Shown here one piece after another: positions 34,401 through 43,739 of a DNA stretch of 64,000 nucleotides; the first letter of the stretch is position 1; each line of letters opens with the position of its first letter. The stretch is taken from assembly GCF_000317145.1 (NCBI RefSeq), contig NC_019697.1:1054001-1118000 (forward strand), in the 5' to 3' direction. The translations under genes were made by a program, and so were the position numbers. The DNA is from Chamaesiphon minutus PCC 6605 (GTDB taxonomy: Bacteria > Cyanobacteriota > Cyanobacteriia > Cyanobacteriales > Chamaesiphonaceae). Under the pieces are notes generated by a model. It was not told where the DNA came from. It saw nothing but the letters and a program-made list of their open reading frames with translations, and did no database searches.

Positions 34401-34799
34401 ATGTCAGATCGATCGACCGAACCAGTAAAGATCGAGGATGAGGAAGAGCTTTGTTGTGAAGATTCCCATCCAAGTCACTCTGCTGATGTGAATGCCATTC
34501 CCACCGAAATGCTCTCGGTGGAAAAGGCACAGCGTCTGTCAGAGTTTTTGGGCTTTTTAGCCGACCCTAATCGGTTGCGAATTCTCTCAATCCTAGCCGC
34601 AAAAGAAATGTGTGTTGGCGATTTAGCTGCTATTTTAGAGATGAACGAATCGGCAGTATCCCATCAGTTAAGAACGCTCAGGGCCATCCGATTAGTCAAT
34701 TTTCGCAAACAAGGACGGCACGTATTTTACAGCTTGCAAGATCGCCAGATTCTCGACTTTTATCGATCGGCAATCGAGCATATCGATACAACAACCTAA
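34401..34799 (+). CDS. smtB: SmtB/ZiaR-type ArsR-family metal repressor
   Basis: This 132-residue winged-helix repressor has an N-terminal acidic segment with metal-ligand residues (EELCCEDSHPSHS) and the helix-turn-helix VGDLAAILEMNESAVSHQL, then RTLRAIRLVNFRKQGRHVFY. The C-terminal alpha-5 segment has DRQILDFYRSAIEHID, in which Asp and His are positioned for the alpha-5 zinc site. Zinc binding would release the palindrome at 34180 and switch on smtA and smtB together. It starts one base after the smtA stop, implying translational coupling. Confidence 0.9.
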   Translation: MSDRSTEPVKIEDEEELCCEDSHPSHSADVNAIPTEMLSVEKAQRLSEFLGFLADPNRLRILSILAAKEMCVGDLAAILEMNESAVSHQLRTLRAIRLVNFRKQGRHVFYSLQDRQILDFYRSAIEHIDTTT

Positions 34800-34870
34800 A
34801 AGTAGATAACAGTTGCGCGCTTAAGTTCAGTTTCTCCTGTCGGAGATGCTACGCTAGCGGGATCGGAAGA

Positions 34871-34985
34871 ACCTGGAGACTGGAAGTCTCGGCTCATGGT
34901 GCAAAGTCCGCCTTTGCGGACTAGGCTATTAGTCCGCGAAGGCGGACTTTGCAGTGCTAGACCCGATTTCAATCGGCGGCGAGAC
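34871..34985. repeat. dispersed structured repeat, copy B
   Basis: The arrangement is as at 1106: a small hairpin (GACTGGAAGTC), a large palindrome with GCAAAGTCCGCC arms (34900-34954) and CGATTTCAATCG. The first hairpin has a different sequence from copy A but still pairs. It fills the gap between smtB and the porin gene. Confidence 0.7.
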
Positions 34986-35137
34986 TCGCTCGAAGCAAAT
35001 ATCCTTAACCCGTTGGCGTGAACTCTCCCTTATGCGAAACTGGCGTTACTTAGCTCCTCTAGTCGATCGAGTCGATGCGAACAGAATATAACTTTCGGGG
35101 CGATTCGATCGAATCGTCCCCTAATTTTAACCTGCCG

Positions 35138-36661
35138 CTAGAAAGTAAAAGTAGTCCGCAAAGCACCAATAACAGCACTGCTGCTATTAGCATCCTGATT
35201 CGGTGCCGTCAGGTAAATAATCCCTGGCGTAATACTAATACTGTCATTAACCTTAATCTGGTAAAAGCCCTCAATATGCAAACCAGCCTTAGTATCGGTC
35301 GTATTCACACCCGTGAGCGGATCTACCCCCGAAGAAGCCACCCGTGGCTCCTGCCCCACTAACAGCCCAACTAAATTCCCCTGACCACCCACATCTGGTA
35401 ACGCCGCAGTTATCGCCCAGTTCCAGATCTGTCTGTCGCCACCAGGAGCTTGATTTTGGGTATAACCAGCCCAACCACCCAATGCTAACTGAGGAGACAC
35501 TTGGAACGTACCTTGTACGCCAATATTGTTGCTAATGCCACCCAAATTTGCATTCAGACTGCCCGTACCCGGATCGGAATTAAAAGTCCGCGTGTAAGTT
35601 ACACCAACTTTAGAATTTTCGCCCGTCTTGAAACTGACTTGCGCCAACGCACCATAGCCACCGCCGAATAATCCATTACCGGGTGCGGGATCGTTACCAG
35701 TCCTAGCTAAATAGCCCAGACTCAGTTCGACAGTGTCGCTTAACTTGTGGCGGATGCCGACGCCAGTACCTTGAACGGTATAGTAAATTGAGGGACGATT
35801 GCCAAATAGTGAAATCGAGCCACTGGCACCATCGCCATCGAAATAAGGATTGATAGTATCGGTAAAGTCATCAGCAGCACCAGCATTTGCCGCCACGACT
35901 AACTGTGTTTGCTCGGAGAGCGGAAATTCATACTTGAGCGCATCGATGCCGATGCTGCTGTTGGTGGTGCCATCCGTCCAGGATAAGCTCCCTTCTGGAG
36001 TAGCAACAGCAGTAGTATTCGGACTGGGATTTTGGTTAGATAAGCCAAATCCAACTGCTTGGAGCCGAGTAGTGAGCGTACCGCTACCGATTTCGGTTTT
36101 GAGTTCGAGCCGCGTCCGATGTCCGAAGGCGGCATTGCGGGAGTAGTCCCCAGCAAAAGTCCCCGCCGCGCTAAAAATCACTTGCCCTGACAATTTGGTG
36201 TTAATTGAAAACTGTTGCTTGTCGAGCTGTTCGACTTTTTTGGTTGTTTCCGCTGCCTTCCCATCAACTTCGGTCAATTTCTCTCGCAATTCTTGATTCG
36301 ATTTGCGTAACGCTTCGACCTCTTCGCGGGTGACGCTCGGTTCGGATGGCGCGGGTGGGGGCGTTACTGGTGTGGGTGGGGGAGGTGTTTGGGTCACATC
36401 AGTGGGTGATGTGGTCGGTGTGGTAGAAGTGGTTACTGGTTTGACTTGAGTACGGACTCTAACTTTTTTGCGCTTAATCCGTTTCTTTTTCCTGGCAGCA
36501 ATTAGTTGGTTCGGATTAATTTGCGTGACGCTGGACGCTGGCGAATTAGGCTTAGTGGCAATTGAATCTATGGCTTGGGATGCAGTGGCCATTAATAAAG
36601 TAGCACATACCGAACTTGCAGTAATTGAGAGCCAGTTTAGATAACGCGGGAAAGTATTCAT
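35138..36661 (-). CDS. outer-membrane porin-like protein
   Basis: This 507-residue protein begins at an ATG giving a clean signal peptide (MNTFPRYLNWLSITASSV, then ATLLMATASQA). A basic Arg/Lys stretch (AARKKKRIKRKKVRV), a Pro/Thr-rich linker and a coiled coil (EEVEALRKSNQELREKLTEV) follow. The last 340 residues form a beta-barrel of the cyanobacterial OprB/iron-uptake porin type and end in TTFTF, a typical terminal strand with Phe last. The SLH domain usual in such porins is replaced by the basic/Pro-rich segment, which could contact peptidoglycan differently. It probably admits small solutes or metal ions. Confidence 0.75.
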   Translation of the reverse strand: MNTFPRYLNWLSITASSVCATLLMATASQAIDSIATKPNSPASSVTQINPNQLIAARKKKRIKRKKVRVRTQVKPVTTSTTPTTSPTDVTQTPPPPTPVTPPPAPSEPSVTREEVEALRKSNQELREKLTEVDGKAAETTKKVEQLDKQQFSINTKLSGQVIFSAAGTFAGDYSRNAAFGHRTRLELKTEIGSGTLTTRLQAVGFGLSNQNPSPNTTAVATPEGSLSWTDGTTNSSIGIDALKYEFPLSEQTQLVVAANAGAADDFTDTINPYFDGDGASGSISLFGNRPSIYYTVQGTGVGIRHKLSDTVELSLGYLARTGNDPAPGNGLFGGGYGALAQVSFKTGENSKVGVTYTRTFNSDPGTGSLNANLGGISNNIGVQGTFQVSPQLALGGWAGYTQNQAPGGDRQIWNWAITAALPDVGGQGNLVGLLVGQEPRVASSGVDPLTGVNTTDTKAGLHIEGFYQIKVNDSISITPGIIYLTAPNQDANSSSAVIGALRTTFTF

Positions 36662-36835
36662 TTTGATGATTGTTAATTGTAAAAATGGGCGGTGCTGGTT
36701 TGAAGTCCGATCTATTTTCTTGCACGATCGCAAAACCGATCGTTATCTCAAACCTAAATTTTCAAAACTTTTCATAACTCAATACTGATATGAATAGCTA
36801 CTTATGGCGATCGAATTCGAGCTACGCTGCTGCGC

Positions 36836-37876
36836 TTATTTTACAGGGAAAGGTGTATATTTACCACCCAAGCCTTCGACGATAGTTTTAGTATTTGAAA
36901 CTAACATTTTTTGATAAGTCTCTCCCAAACTGCCTGCTTCACCCAATCCATCAACATAAAGTTCCTGCTTTGCCACTTTCACATTCGCTTCTTTAGCAAT
37001 CGCGGTAAGTAGTTTAGGATTGAGTGTTAGTTCGGCAAAAATCGTCGGAACTTGTACTTTCTTAATTTTGCCAACCATTTCTTTCGCTCTCGCGGCGTTG
37101 GGCTTTTCTTCCGTGCTCAATCCTTCTAAAGCATCAACCGGAATTCCATAAGCTGTGGAGTAATATCCAAGTGCATCGTGAGTTGTAAACAACACTTTTT
37201 TAGCAGCCGGAATCGTATTTATTTGCGATTTAATCCAAGTATCGAGTTGTCCGATTTCTGAAGTTAATTTTTGAGTATTTTGCTTGTAAGTTGCTGCTTG
37301 GGCTGGCACTAATTTTTCTAAATTAGCAGCAATTGTTTCGGCCATTTTGCTCCCATGCTGGGCATTATGCCAAACGTGTGGATCTGCCGTGCTTTTACCA
37401 TGTTCTTCAAACTGCTGGGGTTTCGGTACCGCTACTTCGTGTACGGCAATTTTTGGGGCTGGATTGGATGTCGCTTTAATCGCTTTAATTAGCTCTGGCT
37501 CAAAGTCATAGCCGCCATACAACACTAGTTGAGCCTTTTCGATCGATTGTCTGGCTTCGGGAGTAAGTTTGTAAACGTGGGGGTCGCTACCCGCAGCAAG
37601 CAAGCATACTACATTTACGGTGCTAGCCGCAATTTGTTTGGTTAAATCGCACAAGACAGTATTTGTGACTACTACCTTCGGGCTGCTGTCTGTATTTGCG
37701 GCTGTGGTTGTGGTTGGAGTTTCGCTAGCTGTGGGGCTAGCCGCGTCTGTAGGTTGTTTATTTGGGCTGGTGCATCCAGTTATTAGCCCGATTGCGAGGA
37801 TTGATGATACCAGCCAGTTATGACGTAGTGGTTGTTTTGAGTTTGAGCGACGAGGGTTAATGTTCGCGATCGTCAT
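36836..37876 (-). CDS. znuA: ZnuA-like zinc-binding lipoprotein
   Basis: This 346-residue periplasmic binding protein of the cluster A-I type has a lipobox LITGC near residue 34. Metal ligands are visible in DPHVYKLTP, DPHVWHN and FTTHDALGYYSTAYG. The third ligand is His, as in ZnuA, where MntC has Glu. A short His/acid loop (FEEHGKSTAD) is also present. It captures zinc for an ABC transporter whose membrane and ATPase genes are not in the window. A strong Zur-like palindrome lies 69 bp upstream, and a Zur-type regulator is encoded at 20565. Confidence 0.85.
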   Translation of the reverse strand: MTIANINPRRSNSKQPLRHNWLVSSILAIGLITGCTSPNKQPTDAASPTASETPTTTTAANTDSSPKVVVTNTVLCDLTKQIAASTVNVVCLLAAGSDPHVYKLTPEARQSIEKAQLVLYGGYDFEPELIKAIKATSNPAPKIAVHEVAVPKPQQFEEHGKSTADPHVWHNAQHGSKMAETIAANLEKLVPAQAATYKQNTQKLTSEIGQLDTWIKSQINTIPAAKKVLFTTHDALGYYSTAYGIPVDALEGLSTEEKPNAARAKEMVGKIKKVQVPTIFAELTLNPKLLTAIAKEANVKVAKQELYVDGLGEAGSLGETYQKMLVSNTKTIVEGLGGKYTPFPVK

Positions 37877-37944
37877 ATTAAATTGGTAGATTATTGGTGG
37901 GTTCGTGGTGCGTGTCGCAGCATCTTGCGTGACAGGTTTCTAAT

Positions 37945-37962
37945 ATAATGATAATCATTATC
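37945..37962. promoter_or_regulatory. Zur box before znuA
   Basis: ATAATGATAATCATTATC is a perfect palindrome around GATAATCATTATC and matches the TGATAAT-N-ATTATCA style of cyanobacterial Zur sites. It sits 69 bp upstream of the znuA start on the minus strand. Confidence 0.75.
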
Positions 37963-38102
37963 GTTACAAGCACAGCCATCTTATCGGGTTCGGTAGCAGA
38001 CTGTCAATTGGGGTAGAGGGTAGAGGGTAGAGGGTAGTTCTTGCGACTCAATTAGCAGACTTCATATACAGCAAGGCTTTCCCAATCGAAAATGGGATGA
38101 GA

Positions 38103-38978
38103 CTATCGATCTTGGAGTTGTCGCCATCTTTCGGTGCGGCTAGCGCGTTGTGCGGGGGTAATTGTCGCGTAGCAGCGGGGACAACAGATCCCTGGTTCGT
38201 AATGCGGCGATGCGAGATCTGAGGGTGAGATCGGGTTGCCACAACCCCAGCAGAGTTGATGAGTACCTGGTTCGAGTCCGTGGGTAACGGCGACGCGATC
38301 GTCAAACACAAAGCATTCGCCCTCCCATTGGCTCTCGGCGGCGGGAATTTCTTCGAGATACTTAAGGATACCGCCTTGCAGGTGATAGACGTTCTCAAAG
38401 CCTTGAGAGAGCAAGTAGGAGGTAGCTTTTTCACAGCGGATACCGCCAGTGCAAAACATGGCGATTTGTTTGTGTTGGTGTGGATCGAGGTGGGTGGCGA
38501 CGTATTCGGGAAATTCGGTAAATGAGTCGGTGTGCGGATCGATCGCGCCTGCAAAGGTGCCGATTTCGACTTCGTATTGGTTGCGGGTATCGATGACAAC
38601 TACGTCTGGGTTGGCGATTAATTCGTTCCAGTCTTGGGGTTTGACGTAGGTACCGACGAGATTGGTAGGATCGACGGTGGGGACGCCAAAGGTGACAATT
38701 TCTTGTTTGAGCCGGACTTTAAGCCTGTCGAAGGGGGATTTAGTCGCGATCGATTCTTTATGTTCTAAGTCGGCAAAATGGGAATCGGCTTTGAGATAAG
38801 TAAGAATAGCATCGATACTCGCTCTGCTACCACAAATCGTGCCATTAATACCTTCAGCCGCTAACAAAATCGTACCTTTAATCTGATGTTGCTGACACAG
38901 ATTTAATAAGGGTTGACGACGCTCGCGATAGTTCTCTAGCGATACAAATTTATAAAAGGTGGCAATAACTTGAGTCAT
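38103..38978 (-). CDS. trhO: tRNA uridine-34 hydroxylase TrhO (YceA-type rhodanese)
   Basis: This 291-residue protein has an N-terminal acylphosphatase-like half (IKGTILLAAEGINGTICGSR) and a rhodanese domain with active loop CTGGIRCEK. A C-terminal Cys-rich part (CWGCGNPIS, CCPRCYATI) completes the standard TrhO layout. TrhO adds oxygen to uridine 34 of certain tRNAs without iron, a first step to 5-carboxymethoxyuridine-type modifications. Length and domain order are complete. It stands alone, separated from znuA on the same strand by about 230 bp. Confidence 0.92.
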   Translation of the reverse strand: MTQVIATFYKFVSLENYRERRQPLLNLCQQHQIKGTILLAAEGINGTICGSRASIDAILTYLKADSHFADLEHKESIATKSPFDRLKVRLKQEIVTFGVPTVDPTNLVGTYVKPQDWNELIANPDVVVIDTRNQYEVEIGTFAGAIDPHTDSFTEFPEYVATHLDPHQHKQIAMFCTGGIRCEKATSYLLSQGFENVYHLQGGILKYLEEIPAAESQWEGECFVFDDRVAVTHGLEPGTHQLCWGCGNPISPSDLASPHYEPGICCPRCYATITPAQRASRTERWRQLQDR

Positions 38979-39217
38979 AGCTGTGGCTTATCGATGGCAT
39001 TATTTAATCAAAACTGCATCGTTTCTGGGAATCGGTCTGGCTGTCAAAGCTCTGTCCTGACAGGAATTGAAATTTGGTTACATAACAATACAAATTGCTG
39101 AATTAGAGTTACTAATCGATCGTTAGGTCTAATTGTCTCACAGCATACAGTTTCGATCGATAATATCAACGATTATATGTAACCAGAAGTTTAATAGCAA
39201 TTTCTGCTACCCAGCCC

Positions 39218-40174
39218 ATGAATATCGTCGTGGATGGTCGTTATCAAATTATCAAACGGCTCGGTAAAGGTGGATTTGCACACACCTATTTAGCAAAGAA
39301 TCTGACTGTACCGGGCGAACCGAAGTGTGTAGTCAAGCAACTGCGTCCCAAAGTCGAGCATCCTCGGCTGTTGCAGTTATTTAAATTGGAGGCGGCAATT
39401 CTGGCGCGCTTCAAGCACTCTCAGATCCCCACGCAGGTAGAGTGCTTCGAGCATCAGGGTGATTTTTTCCTGGTTCAGGATTTTGTCGCTGGCGACGATC
39501 TGAGTAAAGAATTTAAGATCGGGCATCAGTGGAGCGAAGCCAAGGTAGTTAAGTTTCTGCGCGAGATGCTGACGGTATTGGGCTACGTGCATGAGAAGCA
39601 AGTCATTCACGGCGATATTAAGCCTGCGAATATTATCCGCCGTTGGGACAACGGACAGTTGTGTTCGATCGATTTTGGTGCAGCACGCGACTTGAGCGCA
39701 GAGTCAGTCGAACCGAATACAGTGGTAGGAACTCCTGGTTACAGTGCGCCCGAACAAGCTGAGGGTGTTGCTGTTTATAGCAGCGATATTTACGCGCTGG
39801 GAATGACGGCAATTCAGTTTCTGACGGGACAGTATCCCCTCCACTTACCCAAGAACGAATGGCAGGAAGTTATCTGGCGAGATCTGACCCAGATTAGCGA
39901 TCGATTGGCAGCAATTTTGGAGCAAATGACACGGGTTGATTGTGTCGAGAGATATGAGTGCGCCAACGACGTTTTGCTCGATCTAGAGACATTCCCGCTC
40001 GACTTTGGCGACGAAAACTGCTGCTCGAATCCTGCGGATAGCCGATTGACTAGTAAACTTATGGTGGTAACCATGCTGCTCGGCTTGGGTTTGGGCAGTA
40101 CCGCAGCGATCGTCAATCAGGTCGAATCCTACAAAACCACGGTCGAGGTATCGCTCGACGACGATCGTCGATAA
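39218..40174 (+). CDS. serine/threonine protein kinase, membrane-anchored
   Basis: The kinase domain (about 1-255) has the P-loop LGKGGFAHTYLAK, catalytic HGDIKPANII (HGD instead of HRD) and the metal-binding DFG in SIDFGAAR. The activation-segment end is GTPGYSAPEQ. It lacks the extracellular domains common in PknB and carries one C-terminal membrane helix (LMVVTMLLGLGLGSTAAIV). This compact form is common among cyanobacterial Spk kinases. Substrates are unknown. The gene is monocistronic, with about 240 bp of non-coding DNA before it. Confidence 0.9.
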   Translation: MNIVVDGRYQIIKRLGKGGFAHTYLAKNLTVPGEPKCVVKQLRPKVEHPRLLQLFKLEAAILARFKHSQIPTQVECFEHQGDFFLVQDFVAGDDLSKEFKIGHQWSEAKVVKFLREMLTVLGYVHEKQVIHGDIKPANIIRRWDNGQLCSIDFGAARDLSAESVEPNTVVGTPGYSAPEQAEGVAVYSSDIYALGMTAIQFLTGQYPLHLPKNEWQEVIWRDLTQISDRLAAILEQMTRVDCVERYECANDVLLDLETFPLDFGDENCCSNPADSRLTSKLMVVTMLLGLGLGSTAAIVNQVESYKTTVEVSLDDDRR

Positions 40175-40357
40175 TTGATAGTTGATAGTTGATAACTATG
40201 GTAGTGCCGATCTGAGTATTATGGTTGATTAGCACAACCAAAACATTTCCCCGCGCCCCGCTCACCGCTTGTAAGGGTGTGGCATAATTTACTCATGCGA
40301 CCGATCCGATCTGCGGTAAGATCGTCCGATGTCACGATCGAGCGACGATCTATCAAT

Positions 40358-41131
40358 ATGCCTACTCCATTACGTACCTTTCAAGTCGATGCTTTGCAGG
40401 TAGAGGTTTATCGCGATGAGGCAGATCTTGTCAGTCATTTAGTCCAATACACTCAATCTTATCTGAGCGCAACCATCGATCGACAGGGGAGCGCAGCCGC
40501 GATTTTGGCCTCTGGAGCTTCGCAAATTAGGTTGCTCAAGGATTTAACCACATTTGGCGAAATTGACTGGGGACGGCTAACTTTGTTTCATTTGGATGAG
40601 TATTTGGGGATTGGCGGAACGCATCCAGCGAGCTTTCAGTTATTTATGCGGGAAATGGTAGCGCAAAAAGTAGCTCTGCGTCAGTTTCATTATCTCGCTG
40701 GCGATACCTTAGAACCGATCGCCGAATGCGATCGCTACGATCGGTTATTATCAGCACAACCGATCGATTTATGCTTTCTGGGAATTGGCGAAACCGGACA
40801 TATTGCCTTTAACGATCCGGAAGTGGCCGATTTTAACGATCGCTATCCCGTCAAGTTGGTAAAATTAGCCGATAAGTCTCGCCAACAGCAGGTAAATACC
40901 GGATTTTTCGATCGAATTGAAGCCGTCCCTCAATACGCACTGACGCTGACTTTACCCACAATTTGCAAGGCGCGACAAATTTGCTGTTTGGCAATGGGAA
41001 CTAGAAAAGCAAATATTGTCAAAACCATGCTGACGGGTGAAATTGCACCAACCTGTCCTGCTACGCTCTTGCGGAAGTATCCCACTGCAACTTTATACTT
41101 GGATGAAGCTGCTGCTAGTGCGATTGTCTAA
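40358..41131 (+). CDS. nagB: glucosamine-6-phosphate deaminase / 6-phosphogluconolactonase-like
   Basis: This 257-residue sugar-phosphate isomerase has the NagB motifs LFHLDEYLGIGGTHPASFQ (proton-shuttle Asp and phosphate loop), LGIGETGHIAFNDP and a C-terminal NIVKTMLTGEI. It would convert glucosamine-6-phosphate to fructose-6-phosphate and ammonia. The ATG at 40358 gives the normal family N-terminus; longer starts at 40277 or 40295 add basic residues without family support. It follows the kinase after about 180 bp on the same strand, but a common transcript is not evident. Confidence 0.85.
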   Translation: MPTPLRTFQVDALQVEVYRDEADLVSHLVQYTQSYLSATIDRQGSAAAILASGASQIRLLKDLTTFGEIDWGRLTLFHLDEYLGIGGTHPASFQLFMREMVAQKVALRQFHYLAGDTLEPIAECDRYDRLLSAQPIDLCFLGIGETGHIAFNDPEVADFNDRYPVKLVKLADKSRQQQVNTGFFDRIEAVPQYALTLTLPTICKARQICCLAMGTRKANIVKTMLTGEIAPTCPATLLRKYPTATLYLDEAAASAIV

Positions 41132-41245
41132 GTTACTCACTTGCCATGGAATGTCCCATATCGAATTCTTGCTAGCTAACGTCAACACCCCACTGTGTCA
41201 GTGTTTCTTGACTTTTCCGTGGGGCAGAAATCGGTAGGACGCGCC

Positions 41246-42013
41246 CTAGATTTCGCCCGCAATAATCCGCGTCCCAGTGGGTACTAGCGGTGCATTTTGG
41301 CGATCGACTGTGACAAACAAACCAGTTGCTTTTGTGCCAGGAGGTGGCACTTGCGGTGGATTAATCGACTCAGACGCATTTCCTTGTCCATCGGTGCGAA
41401 ATTCACCACAATAAATGACCTGCTGATTGTTTAGGCTCAACCACAATCGATATACTTGGTCTGCTGGCAGGGGTGGCAGGTTTTTAACTGACACCACCAC
41501 GTCCTGCCATTTTCCTGGCGTAAATAGGACTGTGCCACCAGTGGCTCGATTCGTTCGATCTGTCAGAGCGATTAATTTACTATTGGGACGTTGTAGCAAA
41601 TTAGCCACTCTTTCAGGCGTTTGTTGTCGAGCAAAATTGAGATCTTGTCGGAGTCGGAGATTGTCGAGCGATAATGCTACTGCTGCGATGAGGGCAAAAA
41701 TGGCGACGACCTTACTCCAGTTCGTTTTTTTTGGTGGTGTTGCTACCACTTGACGATTCTCTTTCAGAGAGGCTTCGCCAACGATCTCCGAGGCTTGCAG
41801 AACTTGAGCACGCAGATGTGCTGGTGGCTGTAGTTGAGGTACATCTAGGGCAAGACCGCCCAAGACCATCTGAAGTTCTCGCACTTCTTGGCGCAGAGCT
41901 GGATTTTCTAACATCATGCGCTCGAAAAATTCTACTTCAGGTGGTGCTAATTCGTCTAGCACATACCCAGCAGCTAGCTGTTTTGTTTCGTCAGAAAGGG
42001 CGGAGTTTGTCAT
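41246..42013 (-). CDS. anti-sigma factor (RskA-type) for the adjacent ECF sigma factor
   Basis: The 255-residue protein has a cytoplasmic N-terminal sigma-binding region (YVLDELAPPEVEFFERMM), one membrane helix near residue 105 (VVAIFALIAAVALSL) and a periplasmic anti-sigma-K C-terminal domain. That domain contains WQDVVVSVKNLPPLPADQVY and YRLWLSLNN. Its start lies 2 bp past the sigma-factor stop, so the two are translated together. It would hold the sigma factor at the membrane and release it upon envelope stress. Confidence 0.88.
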   Translation of the reverse strand: MTNSALSDETKQLAAGYVLDELAPPEVEFFERMMLENPALRQEVRELQMVLGGLALDVPQLQPPAHLRAQVLQASEIVGEASLKENRQVVATPPKKTNWSKVVAIFALIAAVALSLDNLRLRQDLNFARQQTPERVANLLQRPNSKLIALTDRTNRATGGTVLFTPGKWQDVVVSVKNLPPLPADQVYRLWLSLNNQQVIYCGEFRTDGQGNASESINPPQVPPPGTKATGLFVTVDRQNAPLVPTGTRIIAGEI

Positions 42014-42015
42014 GG

Positions 42016-42582
42016 TTAATCTATATCTAATCTGTCCACACCAGTCAACTGTCCCTTGAGTTGAACCAGAGCCTGCCGGAGACGACTTTTGACAACCCCA
42101 GGCGTGAGATCCAAAGACTCAGCGATTTGATTGTGACTCAAACCTTGATAATAATTCAGATTGAGGATTTGACGCTGGAGTTCTGGTAATGCTTGCATCG
42201 CTTGATGGATACTAGTTTGAATTTCCGAAGTTGTCGCTTGTTCTAATGGCGAGGGATCTGTAGATTCTTCAGTGATGGTTTTCTGCCACCGAGACAAAAA
42301 ACTATTAGCAGTAGTCCGCTTCCGAATTTTGTCGATCGCTCTCGATCTAGTCAGGAGTCCTAAAAAACTACTTACAGATCCGCGATCTGGGTTAAAGCTA
42401 TTATTTTGCCAAAATGTTAAAAAAATATCTTGGGTGAGGTCTTCTGCTTCCTGAGCATTTTGCAAGATTTGGTGAGCGATGCTATAAACCAAACCAGCAT
42501 ATCGATCGTACAGAACGGTTAGAGCTTGATGCTGACCGAGCCGCAAATTATGAACTAGTTGAGCATCAGGTGAGTTTTTCAT
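42016..42582 (-). CDS. ECF sigma factor, SigG/SigK-like
   Basis: This 188-residue sigma-70-type factor has region 2 (LYDRYAGLVYSIAHQILQNA, then EAEDLTQDIFLTFW) and region 4 (LPELQRQILNLNYYQGLSHN, then QIAESLDLTPGVVKSRLRQA), joined by a short acidic linker. It is of the type regulated by membrane anti-sigma factors, and one is encoded directly after it. Candidate targets include envelope proteins such as the divergent secreted protein 445 bp away, though no ECF promoter could be identified with confidence. Confidence 0.9.
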   Translation of the reverse strand: MKNSPDAQLVHNLRLGQHQALTVLYDRYAGLVYSIAHQILQNAQEAEDLTQDIFLTFWQNNSFNPDRGSVSSFLGLLTRSRAIDKIRKRTTANSFLSRWQKTITEESTDPSPLEQATTSEIQTSIHQAMQALPELQRQILNLNYYQGLSHNQIAESLDLTPGVVKSRLRQALVQLKGQLTGVDRLDID

Positions 42583-43026
42583 AGATTCATCGGTGTAGAA
42601 GATAATTTACCACCCAATGAATTACTACACTTAGCTAAACATATTTTACAGCACTTTCACAGCCGATCGATAACCATTAACTTACTATTACTACTTTTTA
42701 TTTAAACTCTGTCTGGAAGATTTTACTTCTCCTCTCAATCCTACTTTATTTAGTTGCGAAATGCTGTATATCAGCTTCAAATTCAACATTTGTATGCCGC
42801 CCAAAGCATTGGATTGCATGTCCTGCAAAGATCTCAGCACTTTGTTAAAGATTTTTCATAAAAAGTTCAATTATTTCGATCCAATCGCATCACGAGCACG
42901 TACTAATAACAGCAGCAAGAATGGGAGATGAAAATCAGCCAGACTTGATAACTATTCACCCACTCGATCTCTAGCTAATTTATTTAATATAGAGCGAGTT
43001 AAATTAATAAATCTAGGAACATCATC
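42583..43026. other. divergent intergenic region
   Basis: This 444-bp AT-rich stretch lies between the sigma-factor gene and a secreted-protein gene. No gene or clear palindrome is seen; it presumably holds both promoters. Confidence 0.4.
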
Positions 43027-43461
43027 ATGAAATTTTCTACGCTTATCAATCTCGTTAAAATTCAATCACCTGCTCAAGTGTTGCTATCGATATTAGCAGT
43101 TAGTCTTTGTTTCGGTGCAAGCGATCGTGCCTCTGCCTCTCCCACCTGTGCTAACGTAAATGTCAATATTCAAAATGGAACTCCAGATACGGTAAAGGTA
43201 ACGAATTTTGAGTACTTCGACACTACTCAGAACGCATTTGTACCCAAAAATCTCTTGGGTCCGAGTGGAACACAGCAACTGACTTCGGGCACAGTTCATC
43301 GGGCGACGCGAAATTTTGCTCAAGTTGGTGGTCGTACTCAATTCCGAGTTACATACCAACATAAACAAGGCATTAACAATTTTGCTGCTCCTGTTCGTGT
43401 GACTACCGATCGTTTTGTTTGTATAGATGGAAGTACGCAGCCAGTTTTACTCGATAAATAG
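43027..43461 (+). CDS. small secreted protein, intact member of a duplicated pair
   Basis: This 144-residue protein has a signal peptide ending ASA near residue 38, followed by a beta-rich mature domain starting SPTCANVNVNIQNGT. The domain contains two Cys far apart (CANV and FVCIDG), probably a disulfide. A C-terminal fragment of a paralogue lies just downstream (43740-43874), sharing the pattern QFRVTYQ/HFAVTYQ and RFVCIDG/KFTCVGG. The mature domain may be a small extracellular binding module. Family unknown; it could be controlled by the adjacent ECF system. Confidence 0.6.
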   Translation: MKFSTLINLVKIQSPAQVLLSILAVSLCFGASDRASASPTCANVNVNIQNGTPDTVKVTNFEYFDTTQNAFVPKNLLGPSGTQQLTSGTVHRATRNFAQVGGRTQFRVTYQHKQGINNFAAPVRVTTDRFVCIDGSTQPVLLDK

Positions 43462-43565
43462 ATTGTATTGCTCAATATCCAACTACATTATGCTGTGTGG
43501 ATCTATTGCTTATTGCGATCGATCCATGCAGCCAGGAATCTCGATTTCCGAATTGGAAGGCTGTG

Positions 43566-43735
43566 CCTGTCTTGTCGCGCTGCTTGGTGCAACACATGCG
43601 GAGGAAACCTCCGCGTGGTTGCATCCGCTTTTTACGGCGGGAAACCCGCCGTTGGCGTTGGCGTAGCCTGCCGTAGGCACAGCCTCTGCGTCAGCAGATA
43701 CGCGCGCCGCTACGGCAGGCTTTTGCCAACGCCAA
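43566..43735. repeat. composite dispersed repeat with GGAAACC-type palindromes, copy 1
   Basis: Contains CCTGTCTTGTCGCGCTGCTT, GCGGAGGAAACCTCCGC, GGCGGGAAACCCGCC and the long GTTGGCGTTGGCGTAGCCTG palindromic part. Its right edge is where the paralogue fragment begins. Related blocks occur at 44096, 49525 and 55800. Confidence 0.65.
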
Positions 43736-43739
43736 CGAG

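Noticed and set aside
38048-38599. 183-codon frame overlapping trhO on the same strand in another frame
   Set aside because: It is a frame-shifted shadow of trhO with Pro/Ser/Thr-rich low-complexity composition.
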